Source: an uncultured Bacteroidaceae bacterium
GTDB taxonomy: Bacteria; Bacteroidota; Bacteroidia; Bacteroidales; Bacteroidaceae
Assembly: GCA_934293005.1 (NCBI GenBank)
Contig: CAKQYA010000009.1
Location: 1 to 64,000, forward strand
Length of the DNA: 64,000 bases
Reading direction: 5' to 3'
Made by a program: the position numbers and the translations under genes. Below, piece after piece: positions 53,201-61,312 of the stretch; positions within the stretch are counted from its first letter, which is position 1; every line of letters starts with the position of its first letter. The notes under the pieces are model-generated. The model was given only the letters and a program-made list of their open reading frames with translations. It did not search any database and was not told the origin of the DNA.

Positions 53201-53699
53201 CCTTGTTGAGAAGAGTGAAGCCCTTACCATCCACATACTGAATGTCAAACACTGCTCCATTCTTAATGTCCTGGCCGTTCTTATCTGAAAGACCAAGGAT
53301 GAACGAGCACGAACCTGTAGCTGTCTGAGAATTCAAGCAGCATCCTTGGTTACCCCAAAGATTGTAGTCTTCACCCGCAGGAGTAACGAGACGGAGCAGA
53401 TAGCAAGATGCTATGCTCTCGTCAGATGCATCTTCAGAAGGAGCTGCCAACTTGAAATAATAACCCGAGTTGGTCTCAACAAAGGCTTTGGACAGCACGT
53501 CATAAGCTAAATTCTGAGCATTGGAGCCAAAGAGAGCCTTGCCCGTTTCTTTGTTGACAATGGCGAAAGCCTTGCCATCCAGAGACGCAAGATCTGTGAA
53601 TTCTTGATCAATGGACACTTCCGGTTCAACAGCAGCCTGCAAAGGCATAGCTAAAACCGCTAAGAGCATCGACAAGAAAAAAGAAGTAATTTTTCTCAT
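50289..53699 (-). CDS. large secreted multidomain protein with duplicated terminal domain
   Basis: 1136 residues. Signal peptide ends PLQAAV. Residues ~34-195 and ~938-1089 are two copies of one domain: both contain AIVNKETGKALFGS-type, ETNSGYYFK, WGNQG, CSFILGL, NGQDI and YVDGKGFTL blocks and a Trp-Thr-Phe-Cys-Thr end. Between them lie a carbohydrate-binding-like module (~260-415), a helical Ala-rich stretch (~425-500), and two 'bacterial repeat' units (GTVAVDAAEAEEGATVTI, GTVATDVAEAAEGALVSI). It ends in a GIDAV tail (KVYIVKDGKKISVAGF). No catalytic domain is recognised; it may be a binding, adhesion or surface protein. Confidence 0.65.
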   Translation of the reverse strand: MRKITSFFLSMLLAVLAMPLQAAVEPEVSIDQEFTDLASLDGKAFAIVNKETGKALFGSNAQNLAYDVLSKAFVETNSGYYFKLAAPSEDASDESIASCYLLRLVTPAGEDYNLWGNQGCCLNSQTATGSCSFILGLSDKNGQDIKNGAVFDIQYVDGKGFTLLNKGTGKYLNDNAPAKYDEPVYWTFCTLKKTDPAADEEDLLPLTNEIATAKALGVDVSAWEGKTYLLSEVANAVNEVKVAEYNHVVGNYPTNAASLIPDFAAWEGGMAPNKGQHWDGTATSTYYEQASDQWGQNSWTNSKTTKVTLPKGKYVLYAAGRASAGDACSSYIKMNETTVKFPSNGDVGLGINTSGAASFDSNDTFANGNKGRGFEYRYIAFEITAEEGEEITLAVGGEATSQHQWMSICVPTLLTTADNVACLKNALTKEIEAAKAIVDAKANVGNALFFIPETAYNTFAEAVDAAQAANDNAEATAETLVAARQALADAVAAYQATPVIAPAAGKQYILSLNVPEGNAPVVMSITSDKISVESTGTPVTFAAQGNGGYALSNGTEYVVYDGSNTWTLKAAADAYAWTIAPVEGGYTIQGKNGLLGTNKDDVAAGTTCYGNKKSDDGNVVWSIAEYIAKYNVSVAEGIENGTVAVDAAEAEEGATVTITATPAEGYELEAISVKNGEADVEVSAENTFIMPAANVVVSATFALKAPELASIADDIKIIIPENAEVEDDFITATLNGMIKVDESIASDAQVQLFYSIAEADGAEVPGGEESGEARGIEPDPSEYEFVDLKSNVESQEFYIPAEAGKKYVLTVKSIIVSYFDTKLDDFVTAAEKKYEGESKFDVEFTTAEAAPAETYAIKIAETENGTVATDVAEAAEGALVSITVAPAEGCKLESIVVMNGEEEVEVVDIDGYKFTMPAAPVTVIATFVKEQEDFIAEEFTSVESLYNKAFALVNKETGKVLYGSKDQNLAYDVPANAFVETNSGYYFKIDKAAGVEGNLLRLMTPAGVEYTIWGNQGYLNSQPADGWCSFILGLNNQNGQDIENGAVWEIEYVDGKGFTLKNVGTGLYLNDASSAKYEEPAYWTFCTIKGIEAPEVTTGIDAVGAAKAANGKYVENGKVYIVKDGKKISVAGFSIK

Positions 53700-54193
53700 A
53701 GATTGAAGATTTTAAATTAATAAATAATTGTTTATGAACTAATAGTCTTATTTTTTATAATAAGCGTCTTTCATTCTTTAGTTAGTGTATCGTCAGGGCA
53801 AAGCATTAAGGAAATGCCGTGAACAAAACGATCACAATCACCGCATGGGAGACATAATCAGATAGAAACAATTTGAGTTAGTAACTTTTCGATTTGCAAA
53901 TAAACAAAAAAATTCTCAAACGAACAGCATCTTATATAAAAATATTTCAAAAACAACGCAAAAGGCACCTTTAATAACGTTAAATTTATCTTTCATACTA
54001 AAAATTCAACACAAAAAGGATTCACAAGGACATGGCTAAATTCTGCTGCGAACTTATACTGCAGAGTTGGGGTTTGGCTATTGGCATGATGACCGACACA
54101 AGCATATATGTATAGATACATATGAGATGGGCACATGACCATCAAGTCATGGTGCCCTTGATTTAGTTTTTCAAGCATGCAACACCCTTGAAA

Positions 54194-54246
54194 AAGTATC
54201 TTAGGATACTTGGGCAAGTATCCTAAGATACTTTGCCAAGTATCCT
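54194..54246. repeat. tandem array, 22-bp period, 2.4 units with perfect dyads
   Basis: Units at 54194, 54216 and 54238 (partial). Each full unit contains an 18-nt dyad, AAGTATCCTAAGATACTT or its inverse-oriented variant, plus a 4-nt spacer (GGGC, TGCC). The two full units also pair with each other as a 20-bp inverted repeat. Confidence 0.85.
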
Positions 54247-54293
54247 TACCCTCTTTTTTGGGGGGCAAGGAAACATGTCGTTTCGGTCGGATG

Positions 54294-54482
54294 TTAAGTA
54301 GGTGTTCAAAATTATTTTATTATATCAAAGTAAGCCACTCTCACATTTGTCACACTCTCTCTTGGCCATCTTTTCCTTCTGTTTATCAGTCACTATGCCC
54401 GCATAGCTCCATCAAACAGAAGAAAAATCTGCCTCAAGATAGGGTGCGTCAAATATAAAAATAATTATGAACACCTACTTAA
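54294..54482. mobile_element. family B element, 189 bp, MITE-like
   Basis: Left end TTAAGTAGGTGTTCAAAATT and right end AATTATGAACACCTACTTAA are near-perfect terminal inverted repeats of about 20 bp, with TTAA at each outer edge. The 130-bp interior has no open frame of note. It is the longest copy of a family seen at five other loci here. It looks like a non-autonomous element, but no transposase is present. Confidence 0.6.
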
Positions 54483-54625
54483 TGTAGAGGATTAACAACA
54501 CTGAAGGCCCAAGTGCGCAATGCCATGTGCAGACACTTGGACCTTCAGCATGTAGCGTGAGGATAGAACATCAAATGCAGTTAATCATACTATATACATA
54601 TATGAACAACATGAATGATTGCAGA

Positions 54626-57600
54626 TTATTTAGCGATGACCTTGCGGGCTGTCTTGCCTTGCTGCTTGACGATGCGCACATTCTTGCTGGTGACATCCGT
54701 CGCAGGCACGCCGCCAAGTGTATAAGAAATCGGCTCAGCGCATGAAGAAGCTACACCTTCAATAGAATCGGGAGCATCAGGCACTTCGGGCTGTTTCTGC
54801 GACGGCTTGCATGTCAGAGTGAAACTGTCGGCACTCCACCAAGCGGTGGATGCTGCACTCACTGACAGGCCGATGGTAAGCGTGTCGCCACGCTTGATTT
54901 TGATAGAGCCTATGCTCACCGTCTGCCATCCATTCTCGTATTCGCTTCCATCTGGCGAGACGTTGCCTGTGCCAGCCACAGACTCTGTGCAGGTCTGCGG
55001 CTCATCGCCCTGGACTGCAGCTGACAGCGTGACTGGCAGATTGGCTGTAGACCTAACAATGGCTGTGAGCGTGTATTCACCTTCAGGCATCACGCCAAGC
55101 TGCTGTGTCATTGTGGATGTGTAAGCTGTGTTTTTCCAGAAGTCGAAATACATATTGGATTTGTTTCCATCATACGCCTCACCACTTTTCACTTCCACAT
55201 TCTCAGCAGCCCACATGTCCTTAGTGCCTCGGCTGCAGCTTGCATTGGCTATCATGCCTGAGGCGTCGCGCATGCCCGAAGCCTCATCATCGACATCAAA
55301 GCGTGAGAGAAGAGCATCATCGGCTGCATGAAGGATGGCAGCACGCTGCGCGTCAGACAATTCTTCCTCTGAACATATATATTCTAATCGGAAATCGTCC
55401 GCTCCTGCCCATCGGCCGCCCATCCTGCCAATGTTGCGTATGCCGATGCGAATGGTGCCGCCACTCACAATGATGGAATCGACCACAGTGCGACGGCCGT
55501 AGTCCATCTCGCCATCTTTTGTGACAGGAGAGAAGAAGAGCGTGCCGCTGGCCACAGCATATAAGCCCATATTGCCATTTATCTTAGCTCCAGGCTCATT
55601 ATTGGTGGAGTTGAAACATGCTGCAGACAGGCGGTAGACGCCATCAGGAAGGTCATTGATGTCTTGATGATAGTCGAAGTCGATGTCGGAGGCTGTTTGG
55701 TTCCACACCTCAAGATAGGTGTCGCCCGACTCAGCCTTAGTGAAACCATTGCCAGCGTTGCGCACGCATGTCCATCCATCGACGGACGACTTGCTGTTGG
55801 CATAGATGCTTGGATTGGCTATATAGCCTATTGTCTTCACTTCGCTTGCAGCCTCACCGCCATAGAGGTTGGTGGTGACCACACGGAACATGTCATTGTC
55901 ACGGTCTATGTCATCAAGGGATATGGTGACGTCTATGGCATTCTTCTCAAAGTCGGGTCTGTGCTCCACGGCGTAAACGTCGGCCCATCCGTCTGCAGTC
56001 TTGCGCTGGAGAACAAGTGTCTCTGCTGCGTCGCCATTAGTGTTGCCCATGGTGAATGAGATGGTGCGAGCTGCATTGTTCACCTTGTAATCGAGCGTAG
56101 GTTTCTTCATGCCTGGAGCCCACCACACAGGTTCTTTGGTTGCAGAACCGTGATAGGCGAATGTGGAACGGTGGTCGCGATACACCTGGCCAGCAGGCGT
56201 GATGCCTCCATCGTCATAAAACATCTTTGACCAATAGTTGTCGTATGTGTATATGGCATACCGTTCCACATAGTCGCATTCTTCAAGTTTCTGCAGGAGC
56301 ACCTGAAGGTATTTGCGGTATGTGCCGTATTTGTCGCTGTACTTGTCCCATTTCTCGCCCCACGAAGAGCCTATCTCCATCTCCGTGATCCAAAGAGGGC
56401 GGCCTGTGCTGCTGTATATGCTCTTGCATTGCGAGGCGAACCAATTGGCATAATCGGCCTCACTTCGTCCACTTATGTCCCAATAGGCATGGGTCACGGC
56501 GAAGTCGCAACGGTATGCCATGTCATCAACATGCTTGAAATAGTTGGTCAGATAACTGAAGTCGGTTGGCTGGGGCGAACCAATGCGTCCGCCTCCAGCA
56601 AAGAAGTCGGGTGTGATGGTGCACGCCGTCCACTCATTGATGGTGCCTCCGCAGCTGCAAGCCGAACTGGTATGCTGCTCTGGGTGCTCAGGCTCATTGA
56701 GAGAGAAAGCAGCTGTAGATGTCTTGCTGTTGACATCATTCGCGCTTGGCCAATAGCGATGCTGGCGGCATGGCACATATTCCATGCCAGACGTAGAACT
56801 GTAGCCTGCGCTCCACGACCAAAACCAAGAGGCTTTTAGCGTGCCGCCCTTGCTTGATCCTGCGGTGTCGGCCCATCCTTTCTTAGACAAATACTGCCAT
56901 CGCTTGACATTGACCGAAGACACACGCTTGACAAGCGCCTTTGGAAGGTTGACATGCAAGTCGGAATGGTCGGCCACATACACGCGGCTGTAGCCTGTGC
57001 CATTGGTGCCTGTGGCGAGTGTGGCCATGTGTCCGCGCTTTAATGTGAACGAAGTCATGGTGTTGCTTTGTGATGTGAGGTCTGGATAGTTTTTCACATC
57101 GAGGGTGAAATCGCCTTCTGTGCCTGAGCACGACATCACAGTGGCAGGCTTGGGCATCACCACTGTTCCATTAAGATAGATTGCCAGACGGCAGTTTTTG
57201 TCTTTCACGGCCTTCTCGCCTTTGATGGTGATGTGTTTCATGTAGAACGACACGACCTGCGTGGAGGTCATGTTGTCGAAGATGAGCCAAGTGTCCTCAC
57301 TGCCGAGGTTGACAGATGTGCTGCCTTGGATGGCATTGTCGTTGCACGTGATATGTATGTCGACAGCATCCGAGCGGTCAATGGTCTGGCCGTTGAGCTG
57401 GCAGTAGTCTATTTCTCTGACGCCCTGCGCATTGGTGTATTCAGCAGAGGCATAAGCCCAGCGTGATGAGTTCCAGCTGTCGCCAGACACTGGTATGGCC
57501 GACATCTGAGAGTGGCTGCCTTTGGGTTTGTCGCAATAGATGGACACGTAGTCTTTGCTTTTGTTTGCACCGTCAACGCCGACATACTTTCCTGTTTTCT

Positions 57601-57991
57601 TGTTGATGAGGTACACATACGCGCCTTCATCGGCCTTCCAGCAGTAGCGGTCGTCGGTGCTCTTGGTGTTTTCAAAGACAATGCTGTAGCTGTTTTTCGT
57701 GCTGGCTGCAAGATAGCGGTTTGTGCTTTTCTGGCGAAGAAGGACATAACCGCTCTTGCCTGATGGCTCTGCCACAAAGATGTAGCTGCCGGCATCTGCT
57801 GATGTGCCGTAGGCGGATATAGCAGGGTCTGCACCGTCGGCAGAACTGCCAAGAAGCTTCTCATAGATGTTGAGCCAGATGTAATACTCTGTGTTGTCTT
57901 TCAATGTTGCTGAAGCTGCGAGAGACATCAGCAGCACAAATGCCATGGCAAAGGAGCGATGAAAGAGATTGTGTGGTAGTTTAGCAAGCAT
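54626..57991 (-). CDS. large secreted protein with Asl1/GH128-like glycosidase core
   Basis: 1121 residues. Signal peptide LLMSLAASA. Residues ~30-165 look like a ricin/lectin-type trefoil (YIWLNIYEKLLGS, TGKYVGVDG). Residues ~350-640 match the Asl1-like glycosyl hydrolase core: SWFWSWSAGYSS, FSLNEPEHPEQH (acid Glu in NEP), FAVTHAYWDI, and LWITEMEIGSSW (nucleophile region). This core belongs to GH128, known for beta-1,3-glucanases. Two CBM-like sandwiches (~750-870, ~900-1070) and a SIEGV tail follow. No paired glycan genes are adjacent, so the substrate is a guess. An 18-bp tandem repeat lies in the leader. Confidence 0.75.
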   Translation of the reverse strand: MLAKLPHNLFHRSFAMAFVLLMSLAASATLKDNTEYYIWLNIYEKLLGSSADGADPAISAYGTSADAGSYIFVAEPSGKSGYVLLRQKSTNRYLAASTKNSYSIVFENTKSTDDRYCWKADEGAYVYLINKKTGKYVGVDGANKSKDYVSIYCDKPKGSHSQMSAIPVSGDSWNSSRWAYASAEYTNAQGVREIDYCQLNGQTIDRSDAVDIHITCNDNAIQGSTSVNLGSEDTWLIFDNMTSTQVVSFYMKHITIKGEKAVKDKNCRLAIYLNGTVVMPKPATVMSCSGTEGDFTLDVKNYPDLTSQSNTMTSFTLKRGHMATLATGTNGTGYSRVYVADHSDLHVNLPKALVKRVSSVNVKRWQYLSKKGWADTAGSSKGGTLKASWFWSWSAGYSSTSGMEYVPCRQHRYWPSANDVNSKTSTAAFSLNEPEHPEQHTSSACSCGGTINEWTACTITPDFFAGGGRIGSPQPTDFSYLTNYFKHVDDMAYRCDFAVTHAYWDISGRSEADYANWFASQCKSIYSSTGRPLWITEMEIGSSWGEKWDKYSDKYGTYRKYLQVLLQKLEECDYVERYAIYTYDNYWSKMFYDDGGITPAGQVYRDHRSTFAYHGSATKEPVWWAPGMKKPTLDYKVNNAARTISFTMGNTNGDAAETLVLQRKTADGWADVYAVEHRPDFEKNAIDVTISLDDIDRDNDMFRVVTTNLYGGEAASEVKTIGYIANPSIYANSKSSVDGWTCVRNAGNGFTKAESGDTYLEVWNQTASDIDFDYHQDINDLPDGVYRLSAACFNSTNNEPGAKINGNMGLYAVASGTLFFSPVTKDGEMDYGRRTVVDSIIVSGGTIRIGIRNIGRMGGRWAGADDFRLEYICSEEELSDAQRAAILHAADDALLSRFDVDDEASGMRDASGMIANASCSRGTKDMWAAENVEVKSGEAYDGNKSNMYFDFWKNTAYTSTMTQQLGVMPEGEYTLTAIVRSTANLPVTLSAAVQGDEPQTCTESVAGTGNVSPDGSEYENGWQTVSIGSIKIKRGDTLTIGLSVSAASTAWWSADSFTLTCKPSQKQPEVPDAPDSIEGVASSCAEPISYTLGGVPATDVTSKNVRIVKQQGKTARKVIAK

Positions 57992-58002
57992 AGTTTGTAT
58001 TG

Positions 58003-58056
58003 GGGTTGGTTTATGATAACAAGTTGGTTAATGATCGCAAGTAGGTTAATGACAAC
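58003..58056. repeat. three 18-bp degenerate tandem units
   Basis: Units at 58003, 58021 and 58039 share GGTT-AATGA and AAGT(T/A)GGTTAATGA. They fill most of the gap between the GH128-like start (57991) and the priA stop (58074). Confidence 0.6.
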
Positions 58057-58073
58057 AAAAGCTGTTTTTTGAT

Positions 58074-60095
58074 CTATAGAGGATCCACGTCATAGTAGAT
58101 GTGGAGGTTGCGGGCTGCTGGGGTGGCGAGCATCTGCTGCTGCACAGCGACAAGAGCCTCGCGCACCTGCACGACAGATGCCTCCAGTTCTATCTTTATC
58201 ATCATCTTGCGGATATAAAGCGATTGTATGCGGGCAACTGGCGGTCGGTCGGGGCCAAGCACTCTCTCGCCAAACACGGCACGGAGACGGTGGCTCATGT
58301 CTTCAGCCAGATGATCCAGCAGTTTGTCGTCGCGATGCTTCATGTACACATATATCAGACGATAGAAGGGGGGATAATGAAAGAGCTGGCGTTCTTGCAT
58401 CTGTTCGTAGAACATGTGCCAGTAGTCGTTGCCGGTGATGTGGGCTATGACAGGATTGTCTGCAGAACGCGTCTGGAGTATGACCAAGCCCTGCCCCTTG
58501 CTGCGCCCGGCTCGTCCAGCCACTTGGCTGAGTGTCTGAAAAGCATGCTCATAACTGCGGAAGTCGGGGATATTCAGCATTGTGTCGGCATTGAGGATGC
58601 CCACCACCGACACATTATCGAAGTCGAGGCCTTTTGTGACCATTTGCGTGCCAATGAGAATGTCGGCCTCATGATGCGCAAACGCATTGATTATCTCTTC
58701 ATAACGCTTGCGTGTGGTGGCTGTGTCGAGGTCCATCCGCAATGTCTTGGCGCCTTCGAACAATTGAGATATATTCTCTTCGACCTTTTCTGTCCCGATG
58801 CCAACATCCATGAAATGGTTCTCTTCACACGCAGGGCATTTGTCTGGGATGTGAACTGTATGGCCACAATAATGGCACACGAGTGTGCCTTGCTTCTTAT
58901 GGAGTGTGAGCGTCACATCGCAATGAGGGCATCGTGGCACCCATCCGCATGTCTTGCACTCGATGAAGCTTGAGAAGCCTCTGCGGTTTTGGAAAAGAAT
59001 GACCTGCTCATGACGGGATAGCGCACCTGCGATGGCTTCCATGAGACGTGGCGAAAAGGGGCCTTTCATCAGTTTCTTGCGCTTTGCCTCTTTTATGTCC
59101 ACGACCTCGATGGTTGGAAGCTGCATATCGCGATGGCGCTGGGTGAGCTTGACATACCCATATCGTCCTTTGCGGGCAAGATGGTACACCTCAAAACTTG
59201 GCGTGGCTGTGCCAAGGAGCGTCTTGGCACCTGACATGTGGGCAAGCATGATGGCTGCATTGCGAGCATTGTAGCGCGGAGCCGGCTCTTGCTGCTTATA
59301 ACTCTGTTCGTGTTCCTCATCAACAATGACAAGTCCAAGGTTGTTGAAAGGAAGGAAAAGGCCAGAGCGCGCACTGAGAATCAGTTGATATGGATTGGAT
59401 GACACCTGACGCTTGTACACATCAAGACGCTGAACGTCGGAAAACTTTGAATGATATACGCCCATAGCATCACCAAAAAAACGATGGAGACGGTCCATTA
59501 TCTGCGTCGTGAGCGCTATTTCAGGGAGAAGATAGAGCACTTGCTTGCCCATCTTGATGTATTTATCTATCAGATGGATGTATATTTCCGTTTTGCCAGA
59601 TGAGGTCACTCCATGCAGGAGGGTGATGTCTTTGTCGACAAACGACTGCTCTATATCCTCCATGGCTTTCGCCTGATAGGGATTGAGAATGTTTATCTGC
59701 GCCAACTGACTCGCTGGAGCAAGAACTGCCGAGCCACGCCTTTTTCTCGTCTTTTCCTTCAACGCCTCATCATCTTGCGGCTTCATGGCTGCTGGCAAGG
59801 CGCATTTCATCACATCGCCAAGGGGACAGATGTAATATTGCGCCACCCATTGCCAGAATTGCAACTGGATTTCGGTCACCACAGGAGTCTCGTCGAGCAC
59901 ATCAATGATTGACTTGACTTCCACTCCCTGCGGACAAGCATGATGAACGCTGTGCACTACGCCGGTGTATATCTTGTTTTTGCCAAGAGGCACAACGACA
60001 CGACAGCCTCGCATAACTTGAGGCGCCATATCATCAGGCACAAGGTATGTGAAGCTGTCGAATGCTATTGGAAGGATTATATCTGCGTATGTCAA
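58074..60095 (-). CDS. priA: primosomal protein N' (PriA), replication-restart helicase
   Basis: 673 residues, on the short side. N-terminal DNA-binding domain (ADIILPIAFDSFTYLVPDD, GCRVVVPLG). Helicase motif I GVTSSGKTEIY (~165), DEEH in VDEEHEQSYKQ (~258), then the zinc cysteines CKTCGWVPRCPHCD and CHYCGHTVHIPDKCPAC (~380-425). Motifs IV-VI: GTQMVTKGLDFDNVSVVG and SQVAGRAGRSKGQGLVILQT. PriA reloads the replicative helicase at stalled forks. It starts 13 bp after the barrel-protein gene on the same strand. Confidence 0.95.
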   Translation of the reverse strand: MTYADIILPIAFDSFTYLVPDDMAPQVMRGCRVVVPLGKNKIYTGVVHSVHHACPQGVEVKSIIDVLDETPVVTEIQLQFWQWVAQYYICPLGDVMKCALPAAMKPQDDEALKEKTRKRRGSAVLAPASQLAQINILNPYQAKAMEDIEQSFVDKDITLLHGVTSSGKTEIYIHLIDKYIKMGKQVLYLLPEIALTTQIMDRLHRFFGDAMGVYHSKFSDVQRLDVYKRQVSSNPYQLILSARSGLFLPFNNLGLVIVDEEHEQSYKQQEPAPRYNARNAAIMLAHMSGAKTLLGTATPSFEVYHLARKGRYGYVKLTQRHRDMQLPTIEVVDIKEAKRKKLMKGPFSPRLMEAIAGALSRHEQVILFQNRRGFSSFIECKTCGWVPRCPHCDVTLTLHKKQGTLVCHYCGHTVHIPDKCPACEENHFMDVGIGTEKVEENISQLFEGAKTLRMDLDTATTRKRYEEIINAFAHHEADILIGTQMVTKGLDFDNVSVVGILNADTMLNIPDFRSYEHAFQTLSQVAGRAGRSKGQGLVILQTRSADNPVIAHITGNDYWHMFYEQMQERQLFHYPPFYRLIYVYMKHRDDKLLDHLAEDMSHRLRAVFGERVLGPDRPPVARIQSLYIRKMMIKIELEASVVQVREALVAVQQQMLATPAARNLHIYYDVDPL

Positions 60096-60108
60096 GTGTA
60101 TCTATTTT

Positions 60109-60750
60109 TTAGAACAGGTATGTCAAGGAAATCTGATGAGTGTTGTTCTTGAGTTTGTTCTTGTAAGCCTTGCCTGCGGCATCCCACACATCTATCTCAG
60201 CTGTATTGCCAAGGCCAATGTTGTAGTTGTAGCCGAGACGAACGTGCTTTAGCACTGTGGCTCCTGCACCAACATTCCATGAGAACTCAGACTTTTTCAG
60301 TTCCCATCCTTCAGTCAACGCATCAGTTTTCCAACTTCTGTCACCTACATTCCAAGAAAACTGAGGTCCTGTGGCAACGTAGACACTTGCAAGACTGCTG
60401 AAACCGAGGGTGTATTTCATATTAACAGGAAGGGTCACATAATGGAGGGTCTTGTTCGATTCAAAAACACTGCCATCTGTCGCTGCGTCTGACACACCTA
60501 CAACCTTGTTGTCGTAGAGCAAGGAGATGTCGGCACCAAGGCCTGCAAGCGGAATGGTGACGTCAGCTGTGACACCAGCAAAGAAACCATTGCGGTTGTC
60601 TGCGGAAAGATTATCCTTGAGGTTGCCCTTCAGACTCACCGAGTTGACATTGAGACCAGCCTTCACACCAAAACTCACCTGAGCCTGTGATGGAAGAGCT
60701 ACAATAAAGGCAGCCACAAGGACAGCCAAGGAGATAATGTTCTTTTTCAT
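60109..60750 (-). CDS. PorT-type outer-membrane beta-barrel protein
   Basis: 213 residues. Signal peptide SLAVLVAAFIVALPSQAQ, then SFGVKAGLNVNSVSL, the hallmark first strand of Bacteroidetes 'porin family' eight-stranded barrels. Alternating strands include GFFAGVTADVTIPLAGLGAD, YVATGPQFSWNVGD and VRLGYNYNIGLGN, and the protein ends in LTYLF (C-terminal Phe). Likely a small barrel without a known ligand. PriA follows after 13 bp, an odd partner. Confidence 0.88.
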   Translation of the reverse strand: MKKNIISLAVLVAAFIVALPSQAQVSFGVKAGLNVNSVSLKGNLKDNLSADNRNGFFAGVTADVTIPLAGLGADISLLYDNKVVGVSDAATDGSVFESNKTLHYVTLPVNMKYTLGFSSLASVYVATGPQFSWNVGDRSWKTDALTEGWELKKSEFSWNVGAGATVLKHVRLGYNYNIGLGNTAEIDVWDAAGKAYKNKLKNNTHQISLTYLF

Positions 60751-60832
60751 GTTTTTTTGTTTTGTTATGTTTTAGTTTGAACTTCGCATCAAAGTCTTGT
60801 TTCTTTCTATCGTTTCATTTTCTATGTTGTGG

Positions 60833-60840
60833 CAAAGTAA
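60833..60840 (-). promoter_or_regulatory. possible -7 box for the barrel-protein gene
   Basis: TTACTTTG on the minus strand, 82 bp before the start; one mismatch to TAnnTTTG. Confidence 0.35.
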
Positions 60841-61211
60841 GTGATTTTTTTCCACACAGAGAAACATTCATAGAAAAAATGCAGGTGTTCATGCCCAAAA
60901 CAGAATGTTAACAGTCGTTTTCTCACAGGTTTGCCCTCCTTGCATTCTTTTGACAATGCCGCTTTCAAGCATCATGCATGGCTGCATGATGAGCATCGGA
61001 TGAGAAGGCAACGCATAGCTATACACTAAACATACAAAAAGCACATAGGCACATATCATTGTACGCATGTCGTGAGACAATTGTAATTTCGGGGTTAGCA
61101 ACAGGTATTCCCCCACCTGCATCTCACAACTTCAAAATGCGGCATTTCAGCATATTACACCAGTACAAACAAGACTGTTGATAACTTTTTTGAAAATAAA
61201 TTGAATAAAAG

Positions 61212-61231
61212 TGGGGGATTGTGGGGAAAAT
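61212..61231 (+). promoter_or_regulatory. MraZ-type operator repeats
   Basis: TGGGG-GATTG-TGGGG-AAAAT: two TGGGG half-sites with the 5-nt spacing of MraZ boxes, and a weak third (TGTGT) after a further 5. It overlaps the promoter region, fitting autorepression of mraZ. Confidence 0.65.
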
Positions 61232-61234
61232 GTG

Positions 61235-61242
61235 TATATTTG
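61235..61242 (+). promoter_or_regulatory. -7 promoter box for the mraZ cluster
   Basis: TATATTTG matches TAnnTTTG. It lies 71 bp before mraZ and directly after the operator repeats. Confidence 0.6.
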
Positions 61243-61312
61243 CACAAATTTTATAAGCAACTGTACAGACATCCACAATCAAACACAAAGAAACTTAGAC
61301 CTGTCAATAAGT

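Larger units (their letters stand above)
53700..54625. other. 926-bp gene-free stretch between two giant secreted-protein genes
   Basis: Contains from left to right an AT-rich leader of the 1136-residue gene, a 22-bp-period array at 54194, and the largest family B element at 54294-54482. Short open frames (53993-54268 minus, 54210-54458 plus) run through these repeats and have no protein-like composition. No promoter with TAnnTTTG was identified. Confidence 0.6.
60751..61312. other. 562-bp divergent region between barrel protein and mraZ
   Basis: Holds a TTACTTTG box for the barrel gene, a CATCATGCA / TGCATGATG hairpin (60970-60991), and the mraZ control region. The open frame at 60889-61122 (minus) is not convincing. 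Confidence 0.5.

Noticed and set aside
53993..54268. 91-residue open frame in the repeat-rich gap
   Set aside because: It crosses the palindromic 22-bp array and has no neighbour, promoter or domain to support it.
60889..61122. 77-residue open frame upstream of mraZ
   Set aside because: It overlaps a hairpin, has a hydrophobic but unremarkable sequence, and shows no promoter box.
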